DNA of 64,000 bases from Planococcus shenhongbingii (GCF_030413635.1 NZ_CP129235.1:992001-1056000); one strand, 5' to 3'; numbered from the stretch's first letter, positions 49,575 through 62,228 are shown. The notes: generated by a model not told the origin, from the letters alone. Made by a program: numbers and translations.

Positions 49575-51305
49575 ATGGTAAACCCGATATGGAGAAATAC
49601 AGAAATCAGAGAACAAATGAAGATTATTACTAAAGAAGCATCGCCGGATCTTGTTCTGACGAATGCCACTTATTTACATGGGATCTTTAAAAAATGGGTA
49701 ACAGGTAATATTTGGATCAAGGGAGACCGCATTGTATACGCTGGACAAGAGATGCCGAAAATTGGCGCTGCCACTGAAGTAGCAGATATGGAAGGTAAAT
49801 TCATCGTTCCAGGATACATAGAACCGCACGTTCATCCATACCAGCTTTACAACCCGCAAACTTTTGCTGATTATGCAGCTCAAGGCGGAACCACGACGTT
49901 CTTATCCGATAATCTGACTTTGTTTTTAGCATTGGAAAACGAGAAAGCGTTTTCATTGCTGGACAAACTGGCAGAGCTGCCTTTTAATTTTTATTGGTGG
50001 ACCCGTTTTGACTCGCAGACGGAGTTGAGTAATGAGGACGGTTTATTTACTTCCAAAGCGGTTGGCGAATGGCTGGACCGTCCGGATGTCCTGCTCGGCG
50101 GAGAATTGACAGGCTGGCCTAAACTGATGGCAGGCGATGACCAGATGCTGTACTGGATTCAGAAAGCGAAATTGGGTCTAAAGAAAATCGAAGGCCATTT
50201 TCCTGGCGCGTCCGAAAAGACTTTGGCGCGCATGAGATTGCTTGGAGCCGATGGCGATCACGAAGCAATGACCGTCGAGGAAGTGGAAATGCGCTTGCTG
50301 CACGGCTATGGCGTAACGCTCCGGCATTCATCCATCCGTCCTGATTTACCGGAATTGCTAAAGGGAATTGTTGAACGTGAGTTGAATGTGTTTGATAAAT
50401 TGATGATGACCACTGACGGTTCAACTCCTGGTTTCCATAAAGATGGTGTTATGGACTTATGCATCAAGATTGCGCTGGAGGCGGGGGTACCGCCGATCGA
50501 CGCTTATATGATGGCATCTTATAACGTTGCCCGTTATTACAACGTTACGAATCTTCATGGACTAATCGCAACGGGCAGAATAGCCAACTTAAATATATTG
50601 GACGATATTGCAAATCCGGTCCCTTCCGGAGTAATATCAAAAGGTGTTTGGCTGAAAAGAAACGGAGAAAAAGTGTATACGCTTCCGGATATCGACTGGT
50701 CGGTAATGCCTGAACTCAATATGGAGTTTGAATTGACCGAAGACGACTTCCAATTCTCGATGCCTTTCGGACTTGAAATGGTGAATGATGTTATTACCAA
50801 ACCATATTCGGTCAGTGTTGATACTCATGACGGCAATTTATCGAAAGATCATGAGGAAAGTTTCCTGATGCTAATTGATAGACATGGCAAATGGCGGGTA
50901 AATACGTTGATCAAAGGTTTTGCATCGGGCGTCAGCGGGTTTGCTTCTTCTTATACAAATACGGGCGATGTCATTTTAATCGGCAAAAACCGCAGAGATA
51001 TGTGGGCCGCTTTTGAAGAACTGAAACGCATTAAAGGCGGCATCGTCTTGATGGAAGATGGCACAAACGTTTGCACGCTGCCGCTGCCAATCGGCGGAGG
51101 CATGTCTGATTTGCCGATGGAGCAGTTGATTGTTCAGGAAGCGGCATTAAAAGAAGCGTTGGCGTCACGAGGGTATAAACATGGAGATGCAGTTTACACA
51201 TTGCTCTTTTTACAGGCGACCCATCTTCCATATGTACGAATTACTCAAAAAGGAATATACGATGTAATGAATAAAAAAATCCTGTTCCCAGCATTTATGC
51301 GCTAA
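49575..51305 (+). CDS. YerA-type amidohydrolase (adenine deaminase-like)
   Basis: A 576-residue protein of adenine deaminase (Ade) architecture: an amidohydrolase barrel (about 60-340) plus the C-terminal adenine deaminase domain (about 400-570, including GGGMSDLPMEQL). The metal-site HxH is present as EPHVHPYQLYN near residue 85. Later motifs differ from true Ade enzymes: GHFPGAS, SSIRPDLP and MMTTDGSTPG in place of the usual CTDD segment. It is the counterpart of B. subtilis YerA, which also lies between the pur operon and pcrB. A role in purine recycling is plausible, but activity is uncertain. GAAGGTG precedes the ATG. Confidence 0.85.
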   Translation: MVNPIWRNTEIREQMKIITKEASPDLVLTNATYLHGIFKKWVTGNIWIKGDRIVYAGQEMPKIGAATEVADMEGKFIVPGYIEPHVHPYQLYNPQTFADYAAQGGTTTFLSDNLTLFLALENEKAFSLLDKLAELPFNFYWWTRFDSQTELSNEDGLFTSKAVGEWLDRPDVLLGGELTGWPKLMAGDDQMLYWIQKAKLGLKKIEGHFPGASEKTLARMRLLGADGDHEAMTVEEVEMRLLHGYGVTLRHSSIRPDLPELLKGIVERELNVFDKLMMTTDGSTPGFHKDGVMDLCIKIALEAGVPPIDAYMMASYNVARYYNVTNLHGLIATGRIANLNILDDIANPVPSGVISKGVWLKRNGEKVYTLPDIDWSVMPELNMEFELTEDDFQFSMPFGLEMVNDVITKPYSVSVDTHDGNLSKDHEESFLMLIDRHGKWRVNTLIKGFASGVSGFASSYTNTGDVILIGKNRRDMWAAFEELKRIKGGIVLMEDGTNVCTLPLPIGGGMSDLPMEQLIVQEAALKEALASRGYKHGDAVYTLLFLQATHLPYVRITQKGIYDVMNKKILFPAFMR

Positions 51306-51399
51306 GGCAAGCCGTTTCAGCTTATGGATAGCCGTATTATTTCTGTCTCTTTGCTGAAAGTGCTAAACTAATGGAACAGGCTTCTAAATTTATTGTCTT

Positions 51400-51435
51400 A
51401 AAAGGCATGGAGAAGCAAGCTTCTTCATGCCTTTT
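51400..51435 (+). terminator. Probable terminator after the YerA-type gene
   Basis: A long stem AAAAGGCATG / CATGCCTTTT with inner pairs GAAGC/GCTTC. The T tract is short (TTTTACA), so termination may be partial. Confidence 0.6.
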
Positions 51436-51491
51436 ACATAGAAAGACATGGCTTAGTAAAGAGGAACAAAAGGAAAGGACGGTGAAGCTGC

Positions 51492-51812
51492 ATGCAGGTA
51501 GATAAAATCCGGGGGCCTCAAACAGACCAATTAATCGAAGCGATATTGGCGTTGAAAGACAAAGAAGAAGCTTATCGTTTTTTTGATGATCTTTGCACCA
51601 TCAGTGAAATCCAGTCGCTGTCCCAGCGTTTGGAAGTAGCCCATATGCTGAGAATGAAAAAAACATATGAAAAAATAAAAAATGAAACTGGTGCGAGTAC
51701 AGCTACCATTTCCCGAGTGCGTCGCTGCCTACATTACGGCAACGATGGCTATGATGAAATGCTGGGCAGGCTGTATCCTGACGAAAAACCGTTTCAACTG
51801 CCAAAAGAATGA
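51492..51812 (+). CDS. YerC/TrpR-related DNA-binding protein
   Basis: A 106-residue helical protein with a TrpR-like helix-turn-helix, MLRMKKTYEKIKNETGASTATISRVRRCLHYGNDGY (about residues 50-85). It matches the YerC/YecD family, named for its likeness to TrpR, whose effector and targets are not known. GGTGAAGC-type sequence precedes the ATG. In B. subtilis it occupies the same place between yerA/yerB and pcrB; the yerB lipoprotein gene is missing here. Confidence 0.88.
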   Translation: MQVDKIRGPQTDQLIEAILALKDKEEAYRFFDDLCTISEIQSLSQRLEVAHMLRMKKTYEKIKNETGASTATISRVRRCLHYGNDGYDEMLGRLYPDEKPFQLPKE

Positions 51813-51890
51813 ATAAATGAGTTGGCACAGATTACTTTGGGCCAACTCCTGGACAGCAGCAGAGATATTACTCCACGCTGATTTTAAAAA

Positions 51891-51942
51891 GAGGGCTAAC
51901 CAATAAGTCGGAAACTAGACTTATTGGTTAGCCTCATTTTTT
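51891..51942 (+). terminator. Strong terminator after the yerC-like gene
   Basis: GAGGGCTAACCAATAAGTC pairs with its complement over about 18 bp, followed by ATTTTTTT. The right arm also contains the -35 box of the next promoter. Confidence 0.92.
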
Positions 51943-51951
51943 TGTTATAAT
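51924..51951 (+). promoter_or_regulatory. Promoter of pcrB
   Basis: TTGGTT and a perfect TATAAT spaced 16 nt apart. The -35 lies in the 3' arm of the preceding terminator. Confidence 0.55.
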
Positions 51952-51989
51952 GAATTGATGAAAAATGAACCAAGGTTAGGTGGATGATT

Positions 51990-52691
51990 GTGGACTTTCA
52001 AACATGGCGACATGTGTTTAAATTGGATCCGGCAAAACCCATTGCAGATGAACAGTTGGAACGAATTTGCGAATCTGGGACCGATGCCATCTTGATTGGC
52101 GGGAGCGATAATGTCACACTCGACAATGTCCTTGATTTAATGGCGCGGGTGCGCCGCTACACGGTACCGGTGGTGCTGGAAGTATCCACGGTAGAATCGG
52201 TTACGCCGGGGTTTGATTATTATTTCATTCCAACTGTGCTGAACAGCGACAATCCATTATGGATTAAAGGCCTTCACCACGAAGCAATCCGTGAGTATGG
52301 AGATATAATGGACTGGGAAGAACTGATTCCTGAAGGTTATTGTATTTTAAATCCCGATTGCAAAGCGGCAGAACTGACCGGTGCCAATACAGCATTGTCA
52401 TTGGAAGACGTGGTGGCATATGCAAGAATGGCTGAACATTTTTTCCGTTTGCCGATTTTTTATATGGAATATAGCGGAACGTATGGAGATGCCGCATGGG
52501 TCAGCAAAATACGAGAAGTTCTTGATCATACCCGGTTATTTTACGGCGGGGGAATCGATTCAGCAGAAAAAGCAAAAGAAATGGCCGGAATTGCCGATAC
52601 GGTAGTGATTGGCAATATTATATATGAAGATATGGAAAAAGCGATTTCGACCGTCCAGGCGGTTGCGGAAATGACTAAAGAATCGCTATAA
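51990..52691 (+). CDS. pcrB: Heptaprenylglyceryl phosphate synthase
   Basis: A 233-residue TIM-barrel prenyltransferase that joins heptaprenyl diphosphate to glycerol-1-phosphate, making an archaeal-type ether lipid in Bacillales. It has [11 protein letters not shown] near residue 6, [20 protein letters not shown] near 27, [12 protein letters not shown] near 75 and [11 protein letters not shown] and LFYGGGI later, all as in B. subtilis PcrB. GTG at 51990 is chosen, 6 nt from AGGTGG; the ATG two codons earlier abuts that site. Confidence 0.93.
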   Translation: MDFQTWRHVFKLDPAKPIADEQLERICESGTDAILIGGSDNVTLDNVLDLMARVRRYTVPVVLEVSTVESVTPGFDYYFIPTVLNSDNPLWIKGLHHEAIREYGDIMDWEELIPEGYCILNPDCKAAELTGANTALSLEDVVAYARMAEHFFRLPIFYMEYSGTYGDAAWVSKIREVLDHTRLFYGGGIDSAEKAKEMAGIADTVVIGNIIYEDMEKAISTVQAVAEMTKESL

Positions 52692-52692
52692 T
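52663..52692 (+). promoter_or_regulatory. Promoter of pcrA inside the end of pcrB
   Basis: TTGCGG and a perfect TATAAT spaced 18 nt apart. The -10 overlaps the pcrB stop codon. Confidence 0.6.
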
Positions 52693-52696
52693 GAAA

Positions 52697-52710
52697 AGAA
52701 CAGATGTTCG
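52697..52710. promoter_or_regulatory. LexA (DinR) box before pcrA
   Basis: AGAACAGATGTTCG matches the Bacillus SOS box CGAAC-N4-GTTCG except at its first base. It lies 4 nt after the -10 box and 12 nt before the pcrA start codon, where a repressor would block transcription. Confidence 0.7.
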
Positions 52711-52722
52711 AGGTGGTGCACA

Positions 52723-54936
52723 ATGGAAATGATAACAAAGAATTTACTAAAAGGGATGAATCCCGAGCAAGAACGGGCAGTTAAAGCGACTGACGGCCCA
52801 TTGCTGATCATGGCAGGCGCCGGTTCAGGCAAAACACGTGTGCTGACACATCGAATCGCTTATTTAGTGCTGGAAAAAGAAGTTTATCCTTCTAATATTT
52901 TGGCTATTACGTTTACGAATAAAGCAGCGCGAGAAATGCGCAACCGAATTGATGGATTACTTGGGCATGGCACAGGGGAACGTATGTGGGTATCGACGTT
53001 CCACTCGATGTGCGTCCGTATTTTGCGCCGTGACATTGACCGGCTGGGCTTTTCAAAGAGTTTTTCGATTCTGGATACAACAGACCAGCTGACCGTTATT
53101 AAAAATGTCTTGAAACAGCTTGATTTGGATCCGAAAAAGTATGAACCGCGGACCATGCTGAACGCTATTTCTTCATCGAAGAACGAGTGCATCAGCGCAA
53201 CAGAGTTCGCGGCGAATATGAATCCACATAATCCATATGAAAAAACAGTGGCAGATGTTTACGCTGCATACGAGAAAAGGCTGAAAAAAAATCAATCGCT
53301 CGATTTTGATGATTTGATTATGACAACATTGATTTTATTCAATACAGTGCCTGAAGTGCTGGAATATTACCAAAACAAATTTCACTACATCCATGTAGAT
53401 GAATATCAGGATACCAATAATGCGCAGTACCAGCTTGTTCAAAAGCTTGCGAGCAAATTTAAAAACATTTGCGTCGTCGGAGATTCGGACCAGTCGATTT
53501 ACCGCTGGCGCGGCGCGGATATCACAAATATCCTATCGTTTGAAAAAGATTATCCGAACGCCAAAGTCATTATGCTGGAGCAGAATTACCGTTCGACAAA
53601 ACGGATTCTGCAGGCTGCAAATGATGTTATCAAGAAAAACACCAGCCGCTATCCGAAAGAATTGCGCACTGATAATGCGGATGGCCCGGCCATCACTTTG
53701 CATAAAGCTGGAGATGAACGCCAAGAAGCACAATACGTCGTGCAGACGATCCAGAAATTAATGCAGGAAGAAGGCTATAAAACCTCAGATTTCGCGATTC
53801 TTTACCGGACGAATGCCCAGTCGCGGGTATTAGAGGAAATGTTCGTCAAATCGAATATGCCGTATACGATTGTGGGCGGGACCAAGTTCTATGACCGAAA
53901 AGAGATCAAGGACCTGCTTGCTTATTTGCGGTTGATTGCCAATAACGATGACGATTTGTCGCTGGCCCGTGTCATCAATGAACCGAAACGCGGCATTGGC
54001 GCCACTTCGTTTGAGCGCATGGCCCGTTTTGCGATTGAACAGGACCGAACCATTATGGATGCACTGCAAGAAGTCGATTTCATGGGGCTGACGCCGAAAA
54101 CGGCGCAGACAGCTCTCGAGTTCCGCACGATGATTGACGGTTTTACGCAGATGCAGGAATATCTATCGGTAACAGAGCTGGTTGAGGAAGTCCTGAAGAA
54201 ATCAGGCTACAAGCATATGCTGCAAATCGACAAAACAATTGAAGGGGAAAGCCGTTTGGAAAACTTGAACGAATTCTTGTCAGTTACCCAGGCATTTGAA
54301 AAGCAAAGTGATGATAAGTCACTGGTAGCTTTCTTGACGGATTTAGCTTTGATTTCTGACATAGATGCAGTCGATGATGAAGAAGATGCAGATGGCCCTA
54401 TCATTTTAATGACGATGCATGCTGCAAAAGGGCTTGAATTCCCTGTGGTCTTTATCATTGGACTCGAGGAAAATGTTTTCCCGCATTCCCGTTCCAACAA
54501 CGATGATGATGAATTGGAAGAAGAACGCCGTTTGGCTTATGTCGGCATCACTAGGGCAGAACAGCGCTTGTATTTGACGCATGCATCTTCCCGTACTTTG
54601 TTCGGAAAGAGCAATTACAATATGCCTTCCCGTTTCATCAATGAAATTTCGGAAGATCTGATTGAACAGACAACACCGGTTCACCGGGCTGGTGGCGCAA
54701 CAAGCTATAAGCAAGTTCAGAAACGGGCAGCGGTCAGCCGTCCTGCTTATCAATCTTCTGGCGGAGACAAACTTGGGTGGAAACCGGGAGACCGGGCGAA
54801 ACATAAAAAATGGGGAACTGGCACAGTGGTCAGTGTTAAAGGGGACGGCGAACAAACTGAACTTGATATTGCTTTCCCAAGCCCCGTAGGCATTAAACGG
54901 CTGTTGGCAAAATTTGCGCCAATCGAAAAAGAATAA
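52723..54936 (+). CDS. pcrA: ATP-dependent DNA helicase PcrA
   Basis: A 737-residue UvrD/Rep-type 3'-5' helicase for repair and replication. Motifs: Q motif MNPEQERAV, Walker [16 protein letters not shown] near residues 31-45, [14 protein letters not shown] near 225, [14 protein letters not shown] near 252, [15 protein letters not shown] near 565 and [14 protein letters not shown] near 605. The C-terminal tail (about 690-737) is the RNA polymerase-binding domain ([17 protein letters not shown]). AGGTGG precedes the ATG. It starts the pcrA-ligA-camS unit and is likely induced by DNA damage. Confidence 0.98.
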   Translation: MEMITKNLLKGMNPEQERAVKATDGPLLIMAGAGSGKTRVLTHRIAYLVLEKEVYPSNILAITFTNKAAREMRNRIDGLLGHGTGERMWVSTFHSMCVRILRRDIDRLGFSKSFSILDTTDQLTVIKNVLKQLDLDPKKYEPRTMLNAISSSKNECISATEFAANMNPHNPYEKTVADVYAAYEKRLKKNQSLDFDDLIMTTLILFNTVPEVLEYYQNKFHYIHVDEYQDTNNAQYQLVQKLASKFKNICVVGDSDQSIYRWRGADITNILSFEKDYPNAKVIMLEQNYRSTKRILQAANDVIKKNTSRYPKELRTDNADGPAITLHKAGDERQEAQYVVQTIQKLMQEEGYKTSDFAILYRTNAQSRVLEEMFVKSNMPYTIVGGTKFYDRKEIKDLLAYLRLIANNDDDLSLARVINEPKRGIGATSFERMARFAIEQDRTIMDALQEVDFMGLTPKTAQTALEFRTMIDGFTQMQEYLSVTELVEEVLKKSGYKHMLQIDKTIEGESRLENLNEFLSVTQAFEKQSDDKSLVAFLTDLALISDIDAVDDEEDADGPIILMTMHAAKGLEFPVVFIIGLEENVFPHSRSNNDDDELEEERRLAYVGITRAEQRLYLTHASSRTLFGKSNYNMPSRFINEISEDLIEQTTPVHRAGGATSYKQVQKRAAVSRPAYQSSGGDKLGWKPGDRAKHKKWGTGTVVSVKGDGEQTELDIAFPSPVGIKRLLAKFAPIEKE

Positions 54937-56958
<2,022 letters not shown>

Positions 56959-56970
56959 GGAGATCTATAG

Positions 56971-58101
56971 ATGAAACGCATATGGTGGATCCCGGTTGGC
57001 ATATTGTTGCTTGCGGGATGTGTGCCTTCTGTATCGGATGACACAGAAGTGCTTAAGACGGAAGAAGAAGAAGCAGAGACGGCAATCATCCCGAGCATTC
57101 AACTTGATGACCGGTATTACCGGACCTTGCTTCCTTATAAACAAAGTGCTACCCGAGGAAAAATTGTCAACCGGTTAAATTCACATTATGACATTAAAGA
57201 AGCTGAAAACGGGCTTCTGCGTTTGTCGCAGCATCAGTTTTCTCCGGATGATTATTATTTCCAGGAAGGCCAAAAAATAACGGATGAAGACGCTACTGCC
57301 TGGCTCAGCCGAAAAAGCGAAGACAATCCTTTAGGGCTGAATCCTGCCGATCCGCGTACTGAAGCCCAGAAAAAAGCGGGAGACCGTCCGCCGGCAGAAA
57401 TTCTTGCCCATATAGTCGAACAGAATTACCTGGTGAAAACCAATGAAGAGACGATTCGGCTAGGCGGAGTTTCTGTCGGCCTGGCTTTGAATTCCACCTA
57501 TTACAATTCGGTCAATGATATTCCCTATGAAGAAGCGATTCCTCAAGCGCACATCGAAAAAGAAGGAATCCGCCTGGCTAATGAAATCGTTAAGCGTCTT
57601 CGTGAAAAAGAAGGAATGGCAAAAATTCCGATTACGGTAGGTCTTTACAAGCAGAATAGCCGCGGTGCTATCGCGCCTGGCACGTATTTCTCTTACGGAG
57701 TAGCTCCTGGAGGGCAAAATGCAGTCGTCAATTGGACGGCTATCAATGAGGAGTATGTAATTTTTCCAACGTCAGGCTCAGAAGAAAAATACCGTGAAGT
57801 CGATACAACGTTCCGAAATTTTAAAATGGATGTAGAAGAGTATTTTTCAAATTTCACCAGTGTTATTGGAACCGGTTTTTATCAAGAAAACCAATTGCGG
57901 AAAATACAAATTGATATTCCAGTACAATTTTATGGAGCAGCTGAGTTGATTGGCTTTAGCCAATATTTGACGGGTCTTGTCCTCGAGCATTTCCCTAAAA
58001 ACATCGAAGTGGAAGTTAATGTCTCTTCGACAAATGGACCTGAAGCACTCATTCTAAGAAAAGCTGATCAAAAGGAACCAAATGTTCATATTTATGATTA
58101 A
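56971..58101 (+). CDS. CamS family sex pheromone lipoprotein
   Basis: A 376-residue lipoprotein. The signal sequence ends in the lipobox LLLAGC (Cys17), and a CamS domain fills the rest (about 45-370). In staphylococci and enterococci the cleaved CamS signal peptide acts as a sex pheromone; the mature protein's role is unknown, and the pheromone role need not hold here. It lies 12 nt after ligA and is the counterpart of B. subtilis YerH. GAGGAG precedes the ATG. Confidence 0.9.
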   Translation: MKRIWWIPVGILLLAGCVPSVSDDTEVLKTEEEEAETAIIPSIQLDDRYYRTLLPYKQSATRGKIVNRLNSHYDIKEAENGLLRLSQHQFSPDDYYFQEGQKITDEDATAWLSRKSEDNPLGLNPADPRTEAQKKAGDRPPAEILAHIVEQNYLVKTNEETIRLGGVSVGLALNSTYYNSVNDIPYEEAIPQAHIEKEGIRLANEIVKRLREKEGMAKIPITVGLYKQNSRGAIAPGTYFSYGVAPGGQNAVVNWTAINEEYVIFPTSGSEEKYREVDTTFRNFKMDVEEYFSNFTSVIGTGFYQENQLRKIQIDIPVQFYGAAELIGFSQYLTGLVLEHFPKNIEVEVNVSSTNGPEALILRKADQKEPNVHIYD

Positions 58102-58110
58102 TTTGTTCAA

Positions 58111-58150
58111 GAATGGGGATAGCCAGACGGCTGTCCCTATTCATTTTTTT
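58111..58150 (+). terminator. Terminator after the camS gene
   Basis: GAATGGGGATAGCC pairs with GGCTGTCCCTATTC (two wobble pairs) around a 4-nt loop and is followed by ATTTTTTT. Confidence 0.88.
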
Positions 58151-58202
58151 AGAAAAATGGTATGATATAGCGTATGTTTACTGAATCCGGAGGTGTAGAA
58201 AT

Positions 58203-58493
58203 ATGGCGAAAATAACAAAAGACGAAGTAATTGAAGTGGCACATTTGGCACGATTAGCTATTACTGATGAAGAAGCGGTGCATTTTGCGGATCAATTGGA
58301 AGCAATTACGAATGCAATGGAATTGCTGAACGAATTGGACACGGAAAATGTCGAGCCGACAACACATGTGCTGGAAATGGTTAATGTCTTGCGCGAAGAT
58401 AAGGCAGCACCTGGATTAGACCGGGAATTGGTTTTGAAAAACGTTAAAGAGCATGAAGCTGGACAGATTAAAGTTCCAACTATCTTAGATTGA
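58203..58493 (+). CDS. gatC: Asp/Glu-tRNA amidotransferase subunit C
   Basis: A 96-residue protein, [30 protein letters not shown]..., matching GatC, which holds GatA and GatB together. It leads gatCAB, with GGAGG upstream and 18 nt before gatA. The complex turns Glu-tRNA(Gln) into Gln-tRNA(Gln). Confidence 0.97.
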   Translation: MAKITKDEVIEVAHLARLAITDEEAVHFADQLEAITNAMELLNELDTENVEPTTHVLEMVNVLREDKAAPGLDRELVLKNVKEHEAGQIKVPTILD

Positions 58494-58511
58494 TCACAAG
58501 GAGGGAAAAAG

Positions 58512-59981
58512 ATGTCATTAGCAGATAAGACTGCAGCGGAGCTGCAGAAATTGATACATACAAAAGAATTGACCATTGCTGAAATGGCGGAAAAAGCGTT
58601 CGACCGCATCGAAGAATTGGATTCGAAAGTTGACGCTTTTCTAGCACTTGATAAAGAAGGCGCAATGGAACAAGCGGCAAAATTGGAAGAAACGCCAATT
58701 GCTGAACGCGGTCCGCTTTTTGGATTGCCTATCGGCATTAAAGACAATATCGTGACTGAAGGGATTGAAACAACGGCTTCGAGCCGTATCCTCACAGGCT
58801 TCAATCCTATCTACAACGCAACCGTTGTCGAAAAAGTGAAAGCTGCAGGAATGGTTATCGTCGGCAAGTTGAACATGGACGAATTTGCGATGGGATCTTC
58901 AAACGAGAATTCCTATTACAAAAACACGAAAAACCCATGGAACCTTGAAACAGTCCCAGGTGGATCTTCAGGCGGTTCAGCGGCTGCTGTAGCAGCAGGA
59001 GAAGTACCGTTTACGCTTGGATCAGATACTGGCGGATCGATTCGCCAACCAGCTGCATTTTGCGGAGTGGTGGGCATGAAGCCGACATACGGACGGGTTT
59101 CCCGTTTTGGTTTGATTGCTTATGCTTCATCATTAGACCAAGTAGGGCCTATCACACGGACAGTTAAAGACAACGCTTTGCTTTTGAACACGATTGCCGG
59201 ACATGACGAAAAAGATTCAACTTCTGCAAACGTTGAAGTGCCTGATTTTGCTGCTGCATTGACAGGCGATATCAAAGGCCTTCGCATCGGTGTGCCAAAA
59301 GAATATTTCGCAGAAGGCGTGGGAGAAGCTGCAAAACAGGCAGTTCGCGATGCATTGAAAGTACTTGAAGAAAAAGGCGCGACTTGGGAAGAGATTTCTT
59401 TGCCGCATTCTAAATATGCACTTGCTACGTATTACTTGATCGCTTCTTCGGAAGCTTCTTCCAACCTGTCACGCTTCGACGGCATCCGTTACGGTTACCG
59501 TACAGAAAAAGCGGGCAATTTGCTTGAGTTCTACATGAATACCCGATCAGAAGGGTTTGGCGATGAAGTGAAACGCCGCATTATGCTTGGGACCTATGCA
59601 CTCAGCTCAGGCTATTACGATGCCTATTACAAAAAAGCACAAAAAGTGCGCACGCTGATCAAACAGGATTTCGATAAAGCGTTTGAAAAATACGACGTTA
59701 TCATTGGGCCGACGACTCCAACACCGGCTTTCAAAATCGGTGAGAAAATTGATGACCCACTGACAATGTATGCGAACGATATTTTGACGATCCCTGTTAA
59801 CTTGGCAGGCGTTCCTGCAATTTCAATCCCTTGCGGATTTGAAAATGGATTGCCGCTTGGTTTGCAAATCATCGGAAAATATTTTGATGAAGAAACAGTT
59901 TACCGCGTTGCGGATGTTTTTGAACAAGCAACCGATTTCCATAAAAAAACTCCTCAAGTTTGGGAGGGAGCTGCACAATGA
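58512..59981 (+). CDS. gatA: Asp/Glu-tRNA amidotransferase subunit A
   Basis: A 489-residue amidase-signature enzyme that releases ammonia from glutamine. Catalytic Lys in [10 protein letters not shown] near residue 79 and Ser-cisSer-Lys in [15 protein letters not shown] and [16 protein letters not shown] near 150-190. AGGAGGG precedes the ATG. It overlaps gatB by 4 nt. Confidence 0.98.
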   Translation: MSLADKTAAELQKLIHTKELTIAEMAEKAFDRIEELDSKVDAFLALDKEGAMEQAAKLEETPIAERGPLFGLPIGIKDNIVTEGIETTASSRILTGFNPIYNATVVEKVKAAGMVIVGKLNMDEFAMGSSNENSYYKNTKNPWNLETVPGGSSGGSAAAVAAGEVPFTLGSDTGGSIRQPAAFCGVVGMKPTYGRVSRFGLIAYASSLDQVGPITRTVKDNALLLNTIAGHDEKDSTSANVEVPDFAAALTGDIKGLRIGVPKEYFAEGVGEAAKQAVRDALKVLEEKGATWEEISLPHSKYALATYYLIASSEASSNLSRFDGIRYGYRTEKAGNLLEFYMNTRSEGFGDEVKRRIMLGTYALSSGYYDAYYKKAQKVRTLIKQDFDKAFEKYDVIIGPTTPTPAFKIGEKIDDPLTMYANDILTIPVNLAGVPAISIPCGFENGLPLGLQIIGKYFDEETVYRVADVFEQATDFHKKTPQVWEGAAQ

Positions 59982-61408
59982 ATTTTGAAACGATAATCGG
60001 CCTCGAAGTACACGTCGAGCTAAAAACAGAATCTAAAATGTTCTCACCAGCACCGGCCCATTTCGGTGCAGAACCGAATACCAATACGAATGTCATTGAC
60101 CTGGCGTATCCAGGAGTATTGCCTGTAGTAAACAAACGGGCAGTGGATTGGGCAATGAAAGCCGCTTTGGCGTTAAACTGCCAAATCAACCGCCACACGA
60201 AATTCGACCGTAAAAACTATTTTTACCCAGATAACCCGAAAGCCTATCAAATTTCTCAGTTTGATGAGCCAATCGGCGAACATGGCTGGGTTGAAATCGA
60301 AGTCAAAGGCGAGAAAAAACGCATCGGCATTACGCGTCTCCATATGGAAGAAGATGCTGGGAAACTGACTCATACAGGCAACGGCCATTCATTGGTAGAC
60401 TTAAACCGCCAAGGCACACCGCTGATTGAAATCGTTTCAGAACCGGATATGCGTACACCGGAAGAAGCTTATGCATTCCTGGAAAAAGTCAAAGCGATTA
60501 TCCAGTACACAGGAGTTTCCGATGTTCGCATGGAAGAAGGATCACTTCGCTGTGATGCGAATATTTCGTTGCGCCCTTACGGACAAGAGCAATTCGGCAC
60601 CAAAACGGAATTGAAGAACTTGAACTCATTCAACTTTGTCCGTCGAGGGATTGAGCACGAACAAATCCGCCAAGAACAAGTATTGTTGTCAGGCGGCATC
60701 ATCGGACAGGAAACTCGCCGCTATGATGAATCAACTGGAAAAACAATCCTGATGCGTGTCAAAGAAGGATCAGACGATTACCGTTACTTCCCGGAACCCG
60801 ACCTTGTGGATATCATTATCGACGATGCTTGGCTTGAACGCGTACGTGCCGAAATTCCGGAACTTCCGGATGCCCGTAAAGCGCGCTACGTTTCTGAACT
60901 TGGCATGTCTGAATACGATGCTATGGTATTGACATTGGCGAAGCCGATTTCGGATTTCTTTGAAGCGACTGTAGCTGCCGGAGCAGATGCGAAACTCGCT
61001 TCGAACTGGCTGATGGGTGAAGTATCTGCTTACCTGAATGCCGAACAAAAAGAGTTGAGTGATACAAAATTGTCTCCAGAAGGATTGGCTGGCATGATCA
61101 AGCTGATTTCAGATGGCACCATTTCATCTAAAATTGCTAAAAAAGTCTTTAAAGAATTGATTGAAAAAGGCGGAGACGCCAATGACATCGTCAAAGCGAA
61201 AGGCCTTGTCCAAATTTCAGACGAAGGCACTTTGCGTGAACTGGTGACAAACTCATTGGATAATAATCCTCAATCGATTGAAGACTTTAAAAACGGTAAA
61301 GATCGTGCAATCGGATTCTTAGTAGGGCAAATCATGAAAGCAACGAAAGGGCAGGCGAATCCGCCATTGCTCAATAAAATCTTGCTTGAAGAAATTGCAA
61401 AACGGTAA
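59978..61408 (+). CDS. gatB: Asp/Glu-tRNA amidotransferase subunit B
   Basis: A 476-residue subunit that binds and activates the misacylated tRNA. It begins [20 protein letters not shown], with LDLAYPG-like [14 protein letters not shown] near 38, [14 protein letters not shown] near 79 and [18 protein letters not shown] near 141. The C-terminal YqeY-like tail domain is about 330-476. The start is the ATG within the gatA stop, with GGGAGGGA upstream. Confidence 0.98.
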   Translation: MNFETIIGLEVHVELKTESKMFSPAPAHFGAEPNTNTNVIDLAYPGVLPVVNKRAVDWAMKAALALNCQINRHTKFDRKNYFYPDNPKAYQISQFDEPIGEHGWVEIEVKGEKKRIGITRLHMEEDAGKLTHTGNGHSLVDLNRQGTPLIEIVSEPDMRTPEEAYAFLEKVKAIIQYTGVSDVRMEEGSLRCDANISLRPYGQEQFGTKTELKNLNSFNFVRRGIEHEQIRQEQVLLSGGIIGQETRRYDESTGKTILMRVKEGSDDYRYFPEPDLVDIIIDDAWLERVRAEIPELPDARKARYVSELGMSEYDAMVLTLAKPISDFFEATVAAGADAKLASNWLMGEVSAYLNAEQKELSDTKLSPEGLAGMIKLISDGTISSKIAKKVFKELIEKGGDANDIVKAKGLVQISDEGTLRELVTNSLDNNPQSIEDFKNGKDRAIGFLVGQIMKATKGQANPPLLNKILLEEIAKR

Positions 61409-61414
61409 TATAGC

Positions 61415-61441
61415 AGATGGCCCTTCTAGGGCCATCTTTTT
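61415..61441 (+). terminator. Terminator of gatCAB
   Basis: AGATGGCCC pairs with GGGCCATCT around a short loop, followed by TTTT, a few bases after the gatB stop. Confidence 0.88.
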
Positions 61442-61520
61442 AATGTCTACATATTAATGTGCTAAAGGCTAAAATAGGTTGAAGCTTCCACTTACTACAA
61501 GTAAACTAAGGATAAAGAGA

Positions 61521-61566
61521 AACTTCACCTGAACCACTGAACCGTGTGAAGTTGACTCATTTGAGT
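61521..61566 (+). promoter_or_regulatory. Two small hairpins before the thioredoxin-like gene
   Basis: AACTTCAC pairs perfectly with GTGAAGTT (61521-61553), and ACTCA-TT-TGAGT follows. They fill part of the 190-bp gap upstream of the next gene. I match them to no known leader RNA. Confidence 0.35.
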
Positions 61567-61633
61567 TTTCGCTGCCCGGAAGAAGGGTAATCTACTGGGT
61601 ATGAAAGCAGGATAAAGGAGAAGTGATCTTACT

Positions 61634-62194
61634 ATGTCAACGGAACAGCAGTATTTTGAAAATGCTATCACTTTAGATAGCTATATGGCTCAAATGGAGT
61701 CAAATCAGGAAAAATCCTATTCAATCTATGAAAAATTCGAACTTCCGGAAGATCCGGAGTTTATCCATCTATTAAAAGAAAAACAGCCCCATGTATTGGT
61801 CATTACAGAAGACTGGTGCGGAGATGCGATGATGAATAATGCCATTTTACGCAAGATGGCGGAAGCGGCAGGAGTACAAGTGCGATGTGTATACCGCGAT
61901 CAAAATCTGGAATTGATGGACCAGTATTTGACGAATGGAGGCCGGTCCATCCCAAAATACATTATTCTTTCCAAAGAAGGCGAAGTACTGGGGGACTGGG
62001 GGCCGCGCGCACCGAAAGTCCAGGAATTCGTAACTGAAAAAAGATCCATACTTCCTGAAAAAGATGACCCTCAGCATGACTTGCATTTGAAAACGGTCAT
62101 CGGTGAAATTTCAGATGGCTTTGCATGGAACAGTGATTTTTGGCAGGCAGTCTATGAAGACTTGCGCAAGACTTTTATTGAAGTACTGAAGTAA
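61634..62194 (+). CDS. Thioredoxin-like protein with a single active-site cysteine
   Basis: A 186-residue protein with a thioredoxin-fold segment: VLVITEDWCGDAMMNNAILRKMAEAAGVQVRCVYRDQN (about residues 53-92), then the cis-Pro region GGRSIPKYIILSKEGEVLGDWGPR. The usual WCxxC is WCGDA, so only the first cysteine remains and a dithiol redox cycle is unlikely. Similar one-Cys thioredoxin family proteins occur in Bacillales with unknown role. AAAGGAG precedes the ATG at a rather long 13-nt spacing. Confidence 0.82.
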   Translation: MSTEQQYFENAITLDSYMAQMESNQEKSYSIYEKFELPEDPEFIHLLKEKQPHVLVITEDWCGDAMMNNAILRKMAEAAGVQVRCVYRDQNLELMDQYLTNGGRSIPKYIILSKEGEVLGDWGPRAPKVQEFVTEKRSILPEKDDPQHDLHLKTVIGEISDGFAWNSDFWQAVYEDLRKTFIEVLK

Positions 62195-62201
62195 GAAGTG
62201 G

Positions 62202-62228
62202 AAAGGCCGGCAATATGTCGGCTTTTTT
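62202..62228 (+). terminator. Terminator after the thioredoxin-like gene
   Basis: AAAGGCCGGC pairs imperfectly with GTCGGCTTT and is followed by TTT. Confidence 0.7.
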
